Below, piece by piece: positions 35,161-43,790 of a DNA stretch of 64,000 bases. Under the pieces are notes generated by a model that was not told where the DNA came from, did no database searches, and worked only from the letters and a program-made list of their open reading frames with translations. The first letter of the stretch is position 1; every line of letters begins with the position of its first letter. The stretch spans positions 558,001 through 622,000 of the forward strand of contig NZ_CP067396.1 in assembly GCF_023617245.1 (NCBI RefSeq), written 5' to 3'. Both the position numbers and the translations under genes were made by a program. The stretch is from Lysobacter enzymogenes. Its GTDB lineage: Bacteria; Pseudomonadota; Gammaproteobacteria; Xanthomonadales; Xanthomonadaceae.

Positions 35161-36087
35161 TCAGTACTTGGCGATGCCGCCGCCCAGATCGGCCCAGGCG
35201 TCGATCCCGCCGACCACGTTGTAGACCTCGCGGAAGCCGAGCTGGCGGAACTGCTCCGCCGCCTGCGCGCTGCGCCCGCCGCGGTGGCACAGGAACGCGA
35301 TCGGCGCGTCCTTGGGCAGGCCTTCCAGCGCGTCGGTGCCGTGGTCGAAGGTGTCGAAGGCGACATCGGCCTGAGCCAGCGCGCGTTCGTCGGCCGGGCG
35401 CACGTCGATCAGGCGCAGGCTGCCAGCCTGCACGCGCTCGCGCACGTCGGCCGGCGCGATCGAACGCACCGCCGGCGGCGCGTTCGGATTGGTGATGACC
35501 AGGCCGCGGCCGCGTTCGTCGTCGGCCCAGTCGATCGACACGCCGTCGGCGCGGCGCGCGTTGATCCAGTCGGTCTGCACGCGCACGCCGTCGATCTCCA
35601 CCGCGACCGCGTCGGCGTCGGCCGGCGCCAGCTGCAGGCGCACGTTGTGGCGCGCGTCGACCTCCAACTGCACCGCATAGCCTTCGCCCGCGCCGGCCAC
35701 CGCTTCGCGCAGCATCTTCGCCGCGGCCGGGCTGATCTCCAGCTTCGGCGGGCTGCGGTCGGGCGCGGCCAGGCCGAGCAGGCCGTGCAGTTCGCCGTTG
35801 CCGGCCATCTGCAAGATGATGTCGCTGCCGCCGACCAGTTGGCCGTCGATGTACAGCTGCGGGATCGTCGGCCACTCGCCGTAGGCCTTGATGCCCTCGC
35901 GGATCTCGCCGTCGCCGAGCACGTCCACATGCGCATAGCCCTGCGGCAGCAGCGCGTTGAGGGTGCCGGCGGCCTTGGCCGAGAAGCCGCACTGCGGCGC
36001 GTCCGGCGCGCCCTTCATGAACAACACGACGCGGTTGGACTGGAGCAGGGATTCGATGCGCGAACGCAGTTCGGGAGTGAGGGACAT
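35161..36087 (-). CDS. Monothiol glutaredoxin (Grx4-type) fused to A-type-like and rhodanese domains
   Basis: The 308-residue protein has three parts. Residues 1-105 are a class II monothiol glutaredoxin (PQCGFSAKA; WPTIPQLYIDGQLVGGSDI) expected to bind a [2Fe-2S] cluster with glutathione. Residues ~112-205 resemble the HesB/IscA A-type carrier fold (LEISPAAAKMLREAV ... VSIDWADDERGRGLVITNP) but have no cysteines. Residues ~215-308 are a rhodanese domain with the persulfide cysteine in FLCHRGGRS. The protein probably serves Fe-S cluster or sulfur trafficking. The start at 36087 (MSLTPELRSRI) is typical for Grx4. Confidence 0.88.
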   Translation of the reverse strand: MSLTPELRSRIESLLQSNRVVLFMKGAPDAPQCGFSAKAAGTLNALLPQGYAHVDVLGDGEIREGIKAYGEWPTIPQLYIDGQLVGGSDIILQMAGNGELHGLLGLAAPDRSPPKLEISPAAAKMLREAVAGAGEGYAVQLEVDARHNVRLQLAPADADAVAVEIDGVRVQTDWINARRADGVSIDWADDERGRGLVITNPNAPPAVRSIAPADVRERVQAGSLRLIDVRPADERALAQADVAFDTFDHGTDALEGLPKDAPIAFLCHRGGRSAQAAEQFRQLGFREVYNVVGGIDAWADLGGGIAKY

Positions 36088-36240
36088 GGAGTTGGCGGAA
36101 GCTGACGGAAGTCCTGGGCACATGGGGGCGCCGGCGCGGCGATGCAAGTAGGCAGCGGCGGGCCGGCCCGGGGGCTTGCCGGCGTGGGAAGGTCCGCGAA
36201 GGCCCGAACGCCACGCACCCCCGGGCGCGCCGTGAGGCCG

Positions 36241-36270
36241 TTGTGGCAGGGCCTTCAGGCCCGACGCTTT
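36241..36270 (+). repeat. REP-B element, single copy
   Basis: TTGTGGCAGGGCCTTCAGGC and following CCGACGC form the REP-B hairpin with a GTGGCA start. It lies in the 345-base gap between the glutaredoxin fusion and the NodB gene, which otherwise shows no feature. Confidence 0.75.
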
Positions 36271-36432
36271 CGTTTCCGCCGCCGCATTCTCGCCACCGGC
36301 ACAACCGCCCTGGCCGCCAGTCAAGCCGTCGCCGCCGCCCCGCCTCGCCCGCGACGAGGCCTGTGCAGCCACCGTGCCCCGGCGCCCCCGCCCGGCTACG
36401 ATGATCGCCCCCGCCGGAGTCCCCGTTCGCCG

Positions 36433-37218
36433 ATGAACCCCACGGTTCCGCACCGCCCGCCGCGCCACCCCGAGGCCGCGCCGTGGCTGTTCGCGGCCTC
36501 GCAACTGGCCGTGCTCGGCCTGTGGTGGGCGGCCGGCTGGAAGATCGGCCTGGCGGCGCTGGCGCTGAGCCACGCGGCGATGCTCTGGGGCACGCTGCGC
36601 CCCGGCTCGGCCTTGTTCAGCCCGGTGTTGCGGCGCCTGCCCACGCGCGAGCCGGTGGTCTGGCTGACCATCGACGACGGCCCGTCCGACGACACCGCCG
36701 CGATGCTCGACCTGCTCGACGCACACGGCGCCAAGGCGACCTTCTTCGTCGTCGCCGAGCGCGCGCGTGCGCGGCCCGAGCTGCTGGCCCGGATCGTGCA
36801 GCGCGGCCATGGCGTCGGCCACCACAGCGGCAGCCATCCGTCGGCCGCGTTCTGGCGGCTGGGCCCGGCGGCGATGCGGCGCGAGATCGAGGAAGCCGAC
36901 CGGACCTTGCGCGAACTGTTGCCGGACTATCGCCTGCACTGGTTCCGCGCCGTGGTCGGCATGGCCAATCCCTTCGTCGCGCGCGGGCTCAAGCGCTGCG
37001 GCCTGGCGCGGGTGGCGTGGAGCGCGCGCGGCTTCGACGCGGTGGCGGCGGACCCGGCGCGGGTGGTGGCGCGGGTCGAGCGCGGTCTGGCGCCGGGAGC
37101 GATCGTGCTGATGCACGAAGGCGCCGGGCATGGGCGCAGCGTGGAGACGATGGCGGCGTTGCTGGCGCGGTTGCAGGCGTTGGGGTATCGCTGCGTGTTG
37201 CCCGAAGTGCGGGAGTAG
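36433..37218 (+). CDS. Polysaccharide deacetylase (NodB homology domain)
   Basis: The 261-residue product has two N-terminal membrane helices (residues ~17-33 and 38-55) and then a NodB domain: VVWLTIDDGPSDDTAAM (the Asp-Asp motif), GHGVGHHSGSH (metal histidines) and GAIVLMHEGAG near the end. Enzymes of this group remove acyl groups from polysaccharides, chitooligosaccharides or lipid-linked sugars. The membrane anchor suggests an envelope substrate. It is monocistronic and followed by a repeat-rich region. Confidence 0.88.
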   Translation: MNPTVPHRPPRHPEAAPWLFAASQLAVLGLWWAAGWKIGLAALALSHAAMLWGTLRPGSALFSPVLRRLPTREPVVWLTIDDGPSDDTAAMLDLLDAHGAKATFFVVAERARARPELLARIVQRGHGVGHHSGSHPSAAFWRLGPAAMRREIEEADRTLRELLPDYRLHWFRAVVGMANPFVARGLKRCGLARVAWSARGFDAVAADPARVVARVERGLAPGAIVLMHEGAGHGRSVETMAALLARLQALGYRCVLPEVRE

Positions 37219-37262
37219 TCGTTCGTTTCGCGCGCGAGGCGATCACGCCGGGCCGCATTCGC

Positions 37263-37629
37263 CGTCATTCCAGCGAAAGCTGGTATCCATTTTGATTTTG
37301 TCTCTGCTGTTGCCTTGGCTTGCACGCAACCTCACCGGAAGCCCTTGCTTCGCAGACCCGGAGGGCGCGCGCATGGATGCGCGCGTGCGCCGTAGGGGCA
37401 TGGATGCCCCTTACGGCGCATCCCCGCGAAAGGTGCTGGACCTAGTGGCTTGTGACCTTAAACAAGCGTTTTTCTTTGGCTACTTTCTTTTGTCGCGCTG
37501 ACAAAAGAAAGTAGCTCGGCCGCTTGCGGACGAAAGCTCTTGAGGGTGGCTTGTCGTCACGCGACACATCGATAACGGCGAAAGCAGCAGCAACGTCAAC
37601 ATGGGTTCCGGCTTTCGCCGGAATGACGG
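37263..37629 (+). repeat. Composite intergenic repeat, copy A
   Basis: It begins with a REP-C copy (37263-37294), passes through a GC-rich hairpin block containing GCGCGCATGGATGCGCGC, then a long palindrome (CTACTTTCTTTTGTC / GACAAAAGAAAGTAG, ~37480-37514), and ends with an inverted REP-C copy at 37601-37629. The same order of blocks occurs inverted at 37787-39213, where IS30 interrupts it. No gene is supported here. Confidence 0.8.
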
Positions 37630-37651
37630 ACGTGGGGTTGCGTATCCGACT

Positions 37652-37746
37652 GTAGGAGCGGCGCAAGCCGCGACCGCGCCATCGCGGCGATTGCGAGAGT
37701 TGCGCCGTAGTTGCGTTGTCGCGGTCGCGGCTCGCGCCGCTCCTAC
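37652..37746. repeat. Inverted pair of REP-A elements
   Basis: One plus-strand copy (GTAGGAGCGGCGCAAGCCGC) and one inverted copy (ending GCCGCTCCTAC) enclose ~40 bases. The stems are GCGGC/GCCGC with GCAA and GCGA loops. Confidence 0.85.
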
Positions 37747-37878
37747 AGGGGGCGTGCCGCGGTGGGATTCGTCTTTGCGTGTGCGTGCGCTTGACGACAA
37801 GCGACCATCAAGAGCTTCCGTCCGCAAGCGGCCGGGTCACTTTCTTTGTCTGAAGCCACAAAGAAAGTAACGGCGGAG

Positions 37879-38940
37879 TCAATGTCCAAGTGCATCACCC
37901 TGCGCCCGCGGGTTTTTGAGTTCCTCATAGAGCACCTCGACGGGCGAGCGCCTGCCCAGGCTACGGCGGGGGCGGTTGTTCATTTCCCACGCCACCTCTT
38001 TGAGGCGCTGCGCAGAATGCACCGACAGATCGGTGCCCTTGGGAAAGTATTGCCGCAACAAGCCGTTGGTGTTTTCGCAGGTTCCGCGTTGCCACGGGCT
38101 ATGGGGGTCGGCGAAGTAGATCGCTAAACCAGTGCGTTCGCTCAACTGCCGATGCGATGCCATTTCCTTGCCCTGGTCGTAGGTCAAGGTCTTCTTCAAA
38201 CTTTCCGGCACGCCTTCGAACGCCGAGCTGAAGGCCTCCAGCACCGTGTGCGCGGTCGCGTCGGCGAGCTTGACCAGCTTGACGTACAAGGTGCGGCGGC
38301 AGACCAATACCCCAATCGCCGAGCGGTTGTGCGCGCCCACGATCAGGTCGCCCTCCCAATGCCCCGGCATCAGGCGCTCATGCGCGGCCGGCGGCCGCAG
38401 GCGGATGTTGGGCAGATCCGGCAGATGGCCGCGGGCGTCGCTTCCCTGGCGCGTGCGGCGGCCGGACTTGCGCCCCTGCCGCAGCAGACGGGTCACCTGG
38501 CGGCGCAATTCGCCGCGCGGCATCGCATAAATCGCGGTATAGATCGTTTCGTGCGACACGCGCAGCCAGGGCCGGTCCGGGTACAGATCCCGCAGTTTGT
38601 CGGCAATCTGTTGCGGCGACCAGCACCGTTCCAGCCAATAGCGCACGCGTCGCCACAGCACGGTGTCGCGTCGCAGCTTGCGGCGCACCCGCGCCCGTCG
38701 CCGCAGTCGCTGGGCCCGCCGGCCCGCCCGGGTCGCATCGTAGCCAGGGTCGAAACGAGGGCGTCCGCGCAGCGGCGGCCCCGAATGGGACCGAAACCCA
38801 TTACGGCGCAACTCGCGAGCAATTGTGCTTTGCGCCCGACCCAACGTCTGGGCGATTTGCCGTCCGCTCGCCCCTTGGGCGATCAAGACCATGATGGCCC
38901 CGCGCTCTTCTGCGCTCAGATGCGAATACTGCTGACCCAT
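37879..38940 (-). CDS. IS30 family transposase
   Basis: This 353-residue transposase has an N-terminal helix-turn-helix (SHLSAEERGAIMVLIAQGAS, then IAQTLGRAQSTIARELRRNG) and a DDE integrase core: Asp in HWEGDLIVGAHNRS, Asp in LTYDQGKEM and Glu in ENTNGLLRQYFPKG. Its length and motifs are those of an intact IS30 element. The last codons (GDALGH-stop) run through the left terminal repeat, so the stop codon lies just outside the matched terminal sequence. The start at 38940 is 30 bases inside the right end. The product is probably active. Confidence 0.95.
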   Translation of the reverse strand: MGQQYSHLSAEERGAIMVLIAQGASGRQIAQTLGRAQSTIARELRRNGFRSHSGPPLRGRPRFDPGYDATRAGRRAQRLRRRARVRRKLRRDTVLWRRVRYWLERCWSPQQIADKLRDLYPDRPWLRVSHETIYTAIYAMPRGELRRQVTRLLRQGRKSGRRTRQGSDARGHLPDLPNIRLRPPAAHERLMPGHWEGDLIVGAHNRSAIGVLVCRRTLYVKLVKLADATAHTVLEAFSSAFEGVPESLKKTLTYDQGKEMASHRQLSERTGLAIYFADPHSPWQRGTCENTNGLLRQYFPKGTDLSVHSAQRLKEVAWEMNNRPRRSLGRRSPVEVLYEELKNPRAQGDALGH

Positions 38941-38970
38941 TCACAGTGCCTCACTGAGGTGATGCACTTG
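37887..38970 (-). mobile_element. IS30 family insertion sequence
   Basis: The ~1084-bp element is bounded by the inverted terminal repeat CAAGTGCATCACC (37887-37899 and, reversed, 38958-38970). It carries one transposase gene, and the size is usual for IS30. No clear 2-3 bp target duplication is seen (flanks GTC and AGG), so the exact ends could be a base or two off. It sits inside an intergenic composite repeat, so no gene was broken. Confidence 0.88.
38945..38968. promoter_or_regulatory. Dyad at the IS30 right end, upstream of the transposase start
   Basis: AGTGC-C-TCAC and GTGA-T-GCACT form an interrupted dyad with its centre 17 bases before the transposase ATG. It partly overlaps the terminal repeat, so transposase binding at the end could also repress its own gene. 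This is inferred from position. Confidence 0.45.
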
Positions 38971-39271
38971 AGGTTAGAGACCAGCAACCAAAGAAAAGGC
39001 CTTATTTTTTCGGATCAAGAGCCACTATGGCTCGAAAGGCGCGCGGGGCCGCGCCATAAGGGGCATCCTGCCCCATGGCGCGCGTGCGCATCCATGCGCA
39101 CGCCCTCCGGGGCTTCGAGACGTGTGCTTTTCGTGGGGTTGCGTCCGAGCGAATAGCAACGGCAATGGCAACAGCAACGGCAAAATGGATTCCGGCTTTC
39201 GCCGGAACGACGGGCTGGCGTCGTGCGTGGGCGCGGTTCTTGCAGCCGGATGCGATGCGGCCGCAGCCCCT

Positions 39272-39299
39272 GTAGGAGCGGCGCAAGCCGCGGCCGCGA
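39272..39299 (+). repeat. REP-A element, single copy
   Basis: GTAGGAGCGGCGCAAGCCGC followed by GGCCGCG. It lies downstream of the methyltransferase gene. The gap 38971-39386 otherwise holds only composite repeat copy B. Confidence 0.75.
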
Positions 39300-39386
39300 A
39301 AATCCGATCGCGACGAAAGCCGTCCCGCGTCGCTGGCACCGGCAGGCGCGCCCGCCACCGCGAAGCCGGCCGCAACCCGCAGCCGA

Positions 39387-40079
39387 TCACTCCCGCGCCG
39401 CGACGATCCGCCAGTTGTTGAACGGCGTGCGCCCGAACATCGGCGCGAACTCCACCCGCAAGCCGGCGGCCTGCAAGCGCGCGCGCAAGGCTTCGCCGTC
39501 GGGGTAGTAGCGCGGGGTCGCGTTCATCCAGCCCAGCGCGCGCGAGAACAGATCCACCGCGCGGGTCACCCGCGCGCGGCCGGTGCCGTCGTCCAGGCCG
39601 GTGCGGATCACCAGGCGCGCGCCGGGCACCAGCATCGCGATCATCGCGTCGATCGCGCGCGCCTGGGCCGGGTAGGGGATGAACTGCAGCACGTCCAGGA
39701 TCGCCACGCTGCCGCGGTGTTCGGGCAGTTCGCGCGACAGGTCCATGACCGCGAAGCCGGCGCCGTCGAGGCCGACCCGGGCGGCGGCGCGGCCGGCGCG
39801 GCGGATCTTGGCGGCGTCGCTGTCGACGCCGCGGTAGGGCAGGGCGATGCCGTCGGCGCGCAGGGTATGGGCGAGCAGCCCCAGGCCGCAGCCCAGGTCC
39901 AGCAGCGGCGCGCGGGTGCCGCGCAGCGCCTGGCTGACGCCGGGGTAGAGCGGGTCGCTGCCGAGCTTGGCCCGGCTGTAGTAGTAGTCCCAGCGATTGC
40001 CGAGCGGATGCTCGGGCAGGTAGGCGCGGGCGATCCGCACGGCCTGGCCGGGAGGCATGGCTTGTACCGCTGAAGTCAT
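39387..40079 (-). CDS. Class I SAM-dependent methyltransferase
   Basis: The 230-residue protein has the SAM-binding motif I in APLLDLGCGLGLLAHTLRA and an acidic motif II (YRGVDSDAAKI). The post-I strand is VAILDVLQFIPYP. The N-terminus (ARAYLPEHPLGNRWDYYYSRAKL) suggests a small-molecule O-methyltransferase or related activity. No substrate can be given. I chose the ATG at 40079; an ATG at 40058 is possible. Confidence 0.85.
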   Translation of the reverse strand: MTSAVQAMPPGQAVRIARAYLPEHPLGNRWDYYYSRAKLGSDPLYPGVSQALRGTRAPLLDLGCGLGLLAHTLRADGIALPYRGVDSDAAKIRRAGRAAARVGLDGAGFAVMDLSRELPEHRGSVAILDVLQFIPYPAQARAIDAMIAMLVPGARLVIRTGLDDGTGRARVTRAVDLFSRALGWMNATPRYYPDGEALRARLQAAGLRVEFAPMFGRTPFNNWRIVAARE

Positions 40080-40378
40080 TCGGGTCGGAGGTTCCCCCGG
40101 CGTCGTCGTCGCCGGTGCCCGCAGTGTGGCACCGGCCGGCCCCGGGCGAAAACCGCGGTTTGCGGCCGCGGCGGCGGGTATTACCAATGAACACATTCGT
40201 CGTCCCAGCGCGGGGCCGCGCGGCACGGCCGTCGAACGCTGCGCGAGGGACGCGCGGCTTGGTTGCGCGTCAGGCGGGGGCGCGTGAGGCGGGGCGCTTC
40301 AGCAGGAGCGGCAACGGCCTGATCGGGACGGGGCCTGGGCGAGGCGGCCGCCGCAGTCCGGCCGTCCCGCGCCGCCGC

Positions 40379-40993
40379 TCAGTCCTGCCGCAACAGGCCT
40401 TCGGCCACCGGCAACGCCAGCTCGGTCCAGCGCGCGTACATCTGCGCCGAGGGATGCAGCCCGTCGTCGGCCAACATCGCCGGCTGCGCGGCGAGTTCGC
40501 GCGAGAGCGGGGCGATGTCGACGAAGGCCACGCCGTGGCGCGCGCAGATCTCGCCGGCGGTGATGTTGAACACGTCGAGCTCGGCGCCGATGGTCGCCGC
40601 GCCGCGCTTGTCCTGGGCGCCGAACGGGGTCGCGCCCCAGTCGGGGATGGCCAGCGCCAGGACCCGGTCGGGCCGGCCGCGGGCGTAGCCGATCGCGCGT
40701 TCCAGCAGTTGCCGGTACTCGCCGGCGTACTGCGCGGCGCTGCGGCCGCGGTACTGGTTGTTGACCCCGATCAGCAGGCTGACGAAGTCCCAGTCGCCCA
40801 GCGGTTCGGCCAGGTCCAGCGCCAGCGCCAGTTCGTCGGTGGTCCAGCCGGTGGTGGCGATGATGCGCGGCGCGGCCAGCGCGATGCCGCGCGCGCGCAG
40901 GCCGGCGGCCAGCTGCACCGGCCAGCGTCCGGCTTCGGGCACCGCCTCGCCGATGCTGTAGCTGTCGCCCAGCGCCAGGTAGGACTGCGCCAT
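40379..40993 (-). CDS. SGNH/GDSL hydrolase
   Basis: The 204-residue product shows all four SGNH blocks: block I ALGDSYSIGEAV (Ser nucleophile), block III LLIGVNNQYRG and block V DDGLHPSAQMYARW (Asp and His). It lacks a signal peptide, so it is likely a cytoplasmic esterase or thioesterase. It starts 7 bases after the aminotransferase stop in the same direction; the two form an operon. Confidence 0.92.
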   Translation of the reverse strand: MAQSYLALGDSYSIGEAVPEAGRWPVQLAAGLRARGIALAAPRIIATTGWTTDELALALDLAEPLGDWDFVSLLIGVNNQYRGRSAAQYAGEYRQLLERAIGYARGRPDRVLALAIPDWGATPFGAQDKRGAATIGAELDVFNITAGEICARHGVAFVDIAPLSRELAAQPAMLADDGLHPSAQMYARWTELALPVAEGLLRQD

Positions 40994-41000
40994 CGGCGGC

Positions 41001-42251
41001 TCAGGCCACGGCGGCGCGCGGCGCGCCGGCGCGTTCGGCGTAGCGGTCGAGCACGCGCTCGATCCGGCCGAACACCTCGCGCACGTCTTCCGGCTGCGGC
41101 AGCAGGGTCACGCGGAAATGGTTGCGGTAGGGCACGTTGAAGCTCGAGCCGGGGACCACCAGCACGTCCTCGGTCTCCAGCAGTTCCAGCGCGAACTGGT
41201 GGTCGTCGAAGCCTTGCGCGGCCGCGCCGGTCACCGACGGGAACGCATACAGCGCGCCGGCCGGGACCACCAGCTGCAGGTGCCGGCTGGCTTCGACCGC
41301 TTCGACCACCGCGCGCCGCGCCTCGAACAGGCGCCCGCCGGGCCGGCACAGCGGGGTGATGGTGTCGGTGCCGTCGAGCGCGGCCTCGATCGCGAACTGG
41401 CCCGGCACGTTGGCGCACAGGCGCAGCGCGCCGAGCAGGTCCATCGCATGGTGGAAATCGCCGCTGGCGACCGGATCGCCCGACAGCACCGCCCAGCCGA
41501 CCCGCCAGCCGCAGGCGCGGTGGACCTTGGACAGGCCGCCGAAGCTCAGGCACGGCAGGTCGCCGGCGATCGGCGCGACCGGCACGAACTGGGCGCCGTT
41601 GTAAAGGATCGAGTCGTAGATCTCGTCGCACATCAGCAGCAGCTTGTGCTTGGCGGCGATGGCGACGATGCGTTCGATCAGCTCGCGCGGGTAGGCCGCG
41701 CCGGTCGGGTTGTTCGGGTTGATCAGCACGATCGCGCGGGTGCGGCTGGAGACCAGTTGCTCGATCTCGTCCGGATCGGGCAGGAAGCCGTTCTCCGGCT
41801 GGCAGCGGTAGTACACCGGGCGGCCGTCGTTGAGGATGGTCGCGGCCGACCACAGCGGGTAGTCGGGCGAGGGCAGCAGCACTTCGTCGCCGGGATTGAG
41901 CAGCGCGCGCAGCGACAGGTCGATCAGCTCGCTGACGCCGTTGCCGACGAACACCCGCTCGGGCGAGGCGTTGGGCGTGCCGCGGCGCTTGTGGAACGCG
42001 GCGATGGCCTCGCGCGCGGCCGGCAGGCCCTGCTGGTGGGTGTAGGGATCGGTGTCGGCGATGCGTTCGGCGATGGCGCGCTGCAGGTGCTCCGGGGCGC
42101 GGAAACCGAACGCGCCGGGGTTGCCGATGTTGAGCTTGATCTGCTTGCGTCCCTGGGCCTCCAACTCGCGAGCTCGCCGGGCCAATTCACCGCGGATTTC
42201 GTAACGGACTTCGGAAAGGCGTTCGCGGGTCTTCAGGGGCGGCAAGGACAT
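41001..42251 (-). CDS. alaA: AlaA-like pyridoxal-phosphate aminotransferase
   Basis: The 416-residue protein resembles alanine transaminase AlaA along its length: QIKLNIGNPGAFGFRAPEHL, YTHQQGLPAAREAIA, VLINPNNPTGAAYP and the PLP lysine in FGGLSKVHRACGWRVGW. It probably moves the amino group from glutamate to pyruvate and could serve other 2-oxo acids. It is the first gene of a two-gene operon with the SGNH hydrolase and is divergent from rsgA across 273 bases. Confidence 0.88.
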   Translation of the reverse strand: MSLPPLKTRERLSEVRYEIRGELARRARELEAQGRKQIKLNIGNPGAFGFRAPEHLQRAIAERIADTDPYTHQQGLPAAREAIAAFHKRRGTPNASPERVFVGNGVSELIDLSLRALLNPGDEVLLPSPDYPLWSAATILNDGRPVYYRCQPENGFLPDPDEIEQLVSSRTRAIVLINPNNPTGAAYPRELIERIVAIAAKHKLLLMCDEIYDSILYNGAQFVPVAPIAGDLPCLSFGGLSKVHRACGWRVGWAVLSGDPVASGDFHHAMDLLGALRLCANVPGQFAIEAALDGTDTITPLCRPGGRLFEARRAVVEAVEASRHLQLVVPAGALYAFPSVTGAAAQGFDDHQFALELLETEDVLVVPGSSFNVPYRNHFRVTLLPQPEDVREVFGRIERVLDRYAERAGAPRAAVA

Positions 42252-42524
42252 CGGGGCGTCACATGGGAAAGTGGATGAACGTCCAGACTAGCCGAATCCG
42301 CCCTGGTAAACAGCCTGAATCGAGCTTCCCGGTACGGCGCGGGGCGCGAGCGGGCGCGGAAAAAGCCGAGCCCGGGCCGCGGTCGCGGTCGTGCAAACGT
42401 TTTCCCCAGCGATGTCCCTGGCCGGCGCGGATCGTTCCGGGCGCGCCGAAATCCAACCGCGCGACGGCAAAACCGGCGAGCGGGCTATGTAGAATCGCGC
42501 CATGCCCAACCGCCTCCCGCGCCT

Positions 42525-43712
42525 TTGATCCCCGAACTGGCCGCCTTGCAGGCGATCGGTTGGCCGCTCCCGGCCGAGCCGGCCGACGCAGTCCCTTCCG
42601 ATTCCGCGCTGCCCGACCCGGGCTTGCCCGCTGGCGCAGCGTCCGCACCGCCCGGAGACGACCCGGCCTGGCGCCGGCTCCTGGCCGAGCATCCCCAGGC
42701 CCGCCCGGCGCGGGTGATCGAGCAGCACCGCAGCGGCTACGTGGTCTCCGACGGTCCCGACAGCGCCGGCTTCCCGGTCGATTCGCTGCCCGAATGGCAG
42801 CGCCCGCGGTTCCCGCCGGAGCAGCGCCCGGGCGTCGGCGACTGGCTGCTGATCGAACGCGCCGGTTCGCGCGACAAGGTCGTGGCGCTGCTGCCGCGGC
42901 ACAGCGCGATCAAGCGCGGCGCCGCCGGCGAGCACTACAAGCAGCAACTGATCGCCGCCAACATCGACACCGTGTTCGTTGTCTGCGGCCTCGACGCGGA
43001 CTTCAACCCGCGCCGGATCGAGCGCTACCTGCTGCTGGTGCGCGGCGGCGCCGAGCCGGTGATCGTGCTGACCAAGGCCGACGCCGCGCTCGCGGCCGAT
43101 CCCGAAGCGGTGGCGCTGGCCACCGGCGCGCTGGTCGAACTCAGCCAGGGCATCCAGGTGCGCGCGGTCAACGCGCGCGACCGCGACGGCGTGCTCGCGG
43201 CGCTGTCGCCGTGGCTGGGCCCGGGCCGCACCGTGGTGCTGGTCGGCTCGTCCGGCGCCGGCAAGTCGACCATCACCAACAGCCTGCTCGGCAGCGACAG
43301 GATGAAGACCGGCGCGGTGCGCGAGAGCGACGCGCGCGGCCGCCACACCACCACCCACCGCGCGCTGATCCCGCTGCCGTCGGGCGCCTGCCTGATCGAC
43401 ACGCCGGGCATGCGCGAGCTCAAGCCGACCGGCGAGGAAGACATCGGCGAGAACTTCGCCGACGTCGAGGCGCTGGCCGAACAGTGCAAGTTCCGCGATT
43501 GCTCGCACCACCGCGAGCCCGGCTGCGCGGTGCGCGCGGCGATCGAGGCCGGCAAGCTCGACCCGCAGCGCTTCGCCAACTACCTGAAGCTGCGCGAGGA
43601 AGTCGCCGGCGCGGCCAACAAGCTGGCCAACCGGCGCGCGCAGAAGTCCGAGGAGAAAGTCCTCGGCAAGGCCCTGAACAAGCGCCTGGACGAGAAATAT
43701 GGGCGGCACTGA
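42525..43712 (+). CDS. rsgA: Ribosome small-subunit GTPase RsgA
   Basis: The 395-residue circularly permuted GTPase has an OB-fold N-terminal domain. The order of motifs is G4 (VLTKADAAL), G1 (GSSGAGKST, residues 241-249), switch region (GRHTTTHRAL), G3 (LIDTPGMRELK) and the zinc motif CKFRDCSHHREPGCAV. RsgA assists late 30S maturation. The only supported start is TTG at 42525. It overlaps the stop of a possible 8-codon reading frame that starts at 42502 (ATG CCC AAC ...), a TTGA junction. A TAGAAT -10-like hexamer lies at 42490-42495. Confidence 0.93.
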   Translation: MIPELAALQAIGWPLPAEPADAVPSDSALPDPGLPAGAASAPPGDDPAWRRLLAEHPQARPARVIEQHRSGYVVSDGPDSAGFPVDSLPEWQRPRFPPEQRPGVGDWLLIERAGSRDKVVALLPRHSAIKRGAAGEHYKQQLIAANIDTVFVVCGLDADFNPRRIERYLLLVRGGAEPVIVLTKADAALAADPEAVALATGALVELSQGIQVRAVNARDRDGVLAALSPWLGPGRTVVLVGSSGAGKSTITNSLLGSDRMKTGAVRESDARGRHTTTHRALIPLPSGACLIDTPGMRELKPTGEEDIGENFADVEALAEQCKFRDCSHHREPGCAVRAAIEAGKLDPQRFANYLKLREEVAGAANKLANRRAQKSEEKVLGKALNKRLDEKYGRH

Positions 43713-43790
43713 GCGAGCGCCGCGCGTCTCCCGCGCCGGCTTGCCGCGTTCCGCGTCCCTCCCCTTTCCCCCGAGCCCAGAGGCCGCCGC

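Larger units (their letters stand above)
37787..39213 (-). repeat. Composite intergenic repeat, copy B, split by IS30
   Basis: Read on the minus strand from 39213 this follows copy A: REP-C (39213-39181), the block with GTGCGCATGGATGCGCAC, TAGTGGCT, CTTTTCTTTGG, then IS30 (38970-37887). It then continues with the palindrome (TTACTTTCTTTG ... CAAAGAAAGT) and CGGCCGCTTGCGGACG down to ~37787. The alignment is by eye and several blocks differ in length. Confidence 0.7.
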
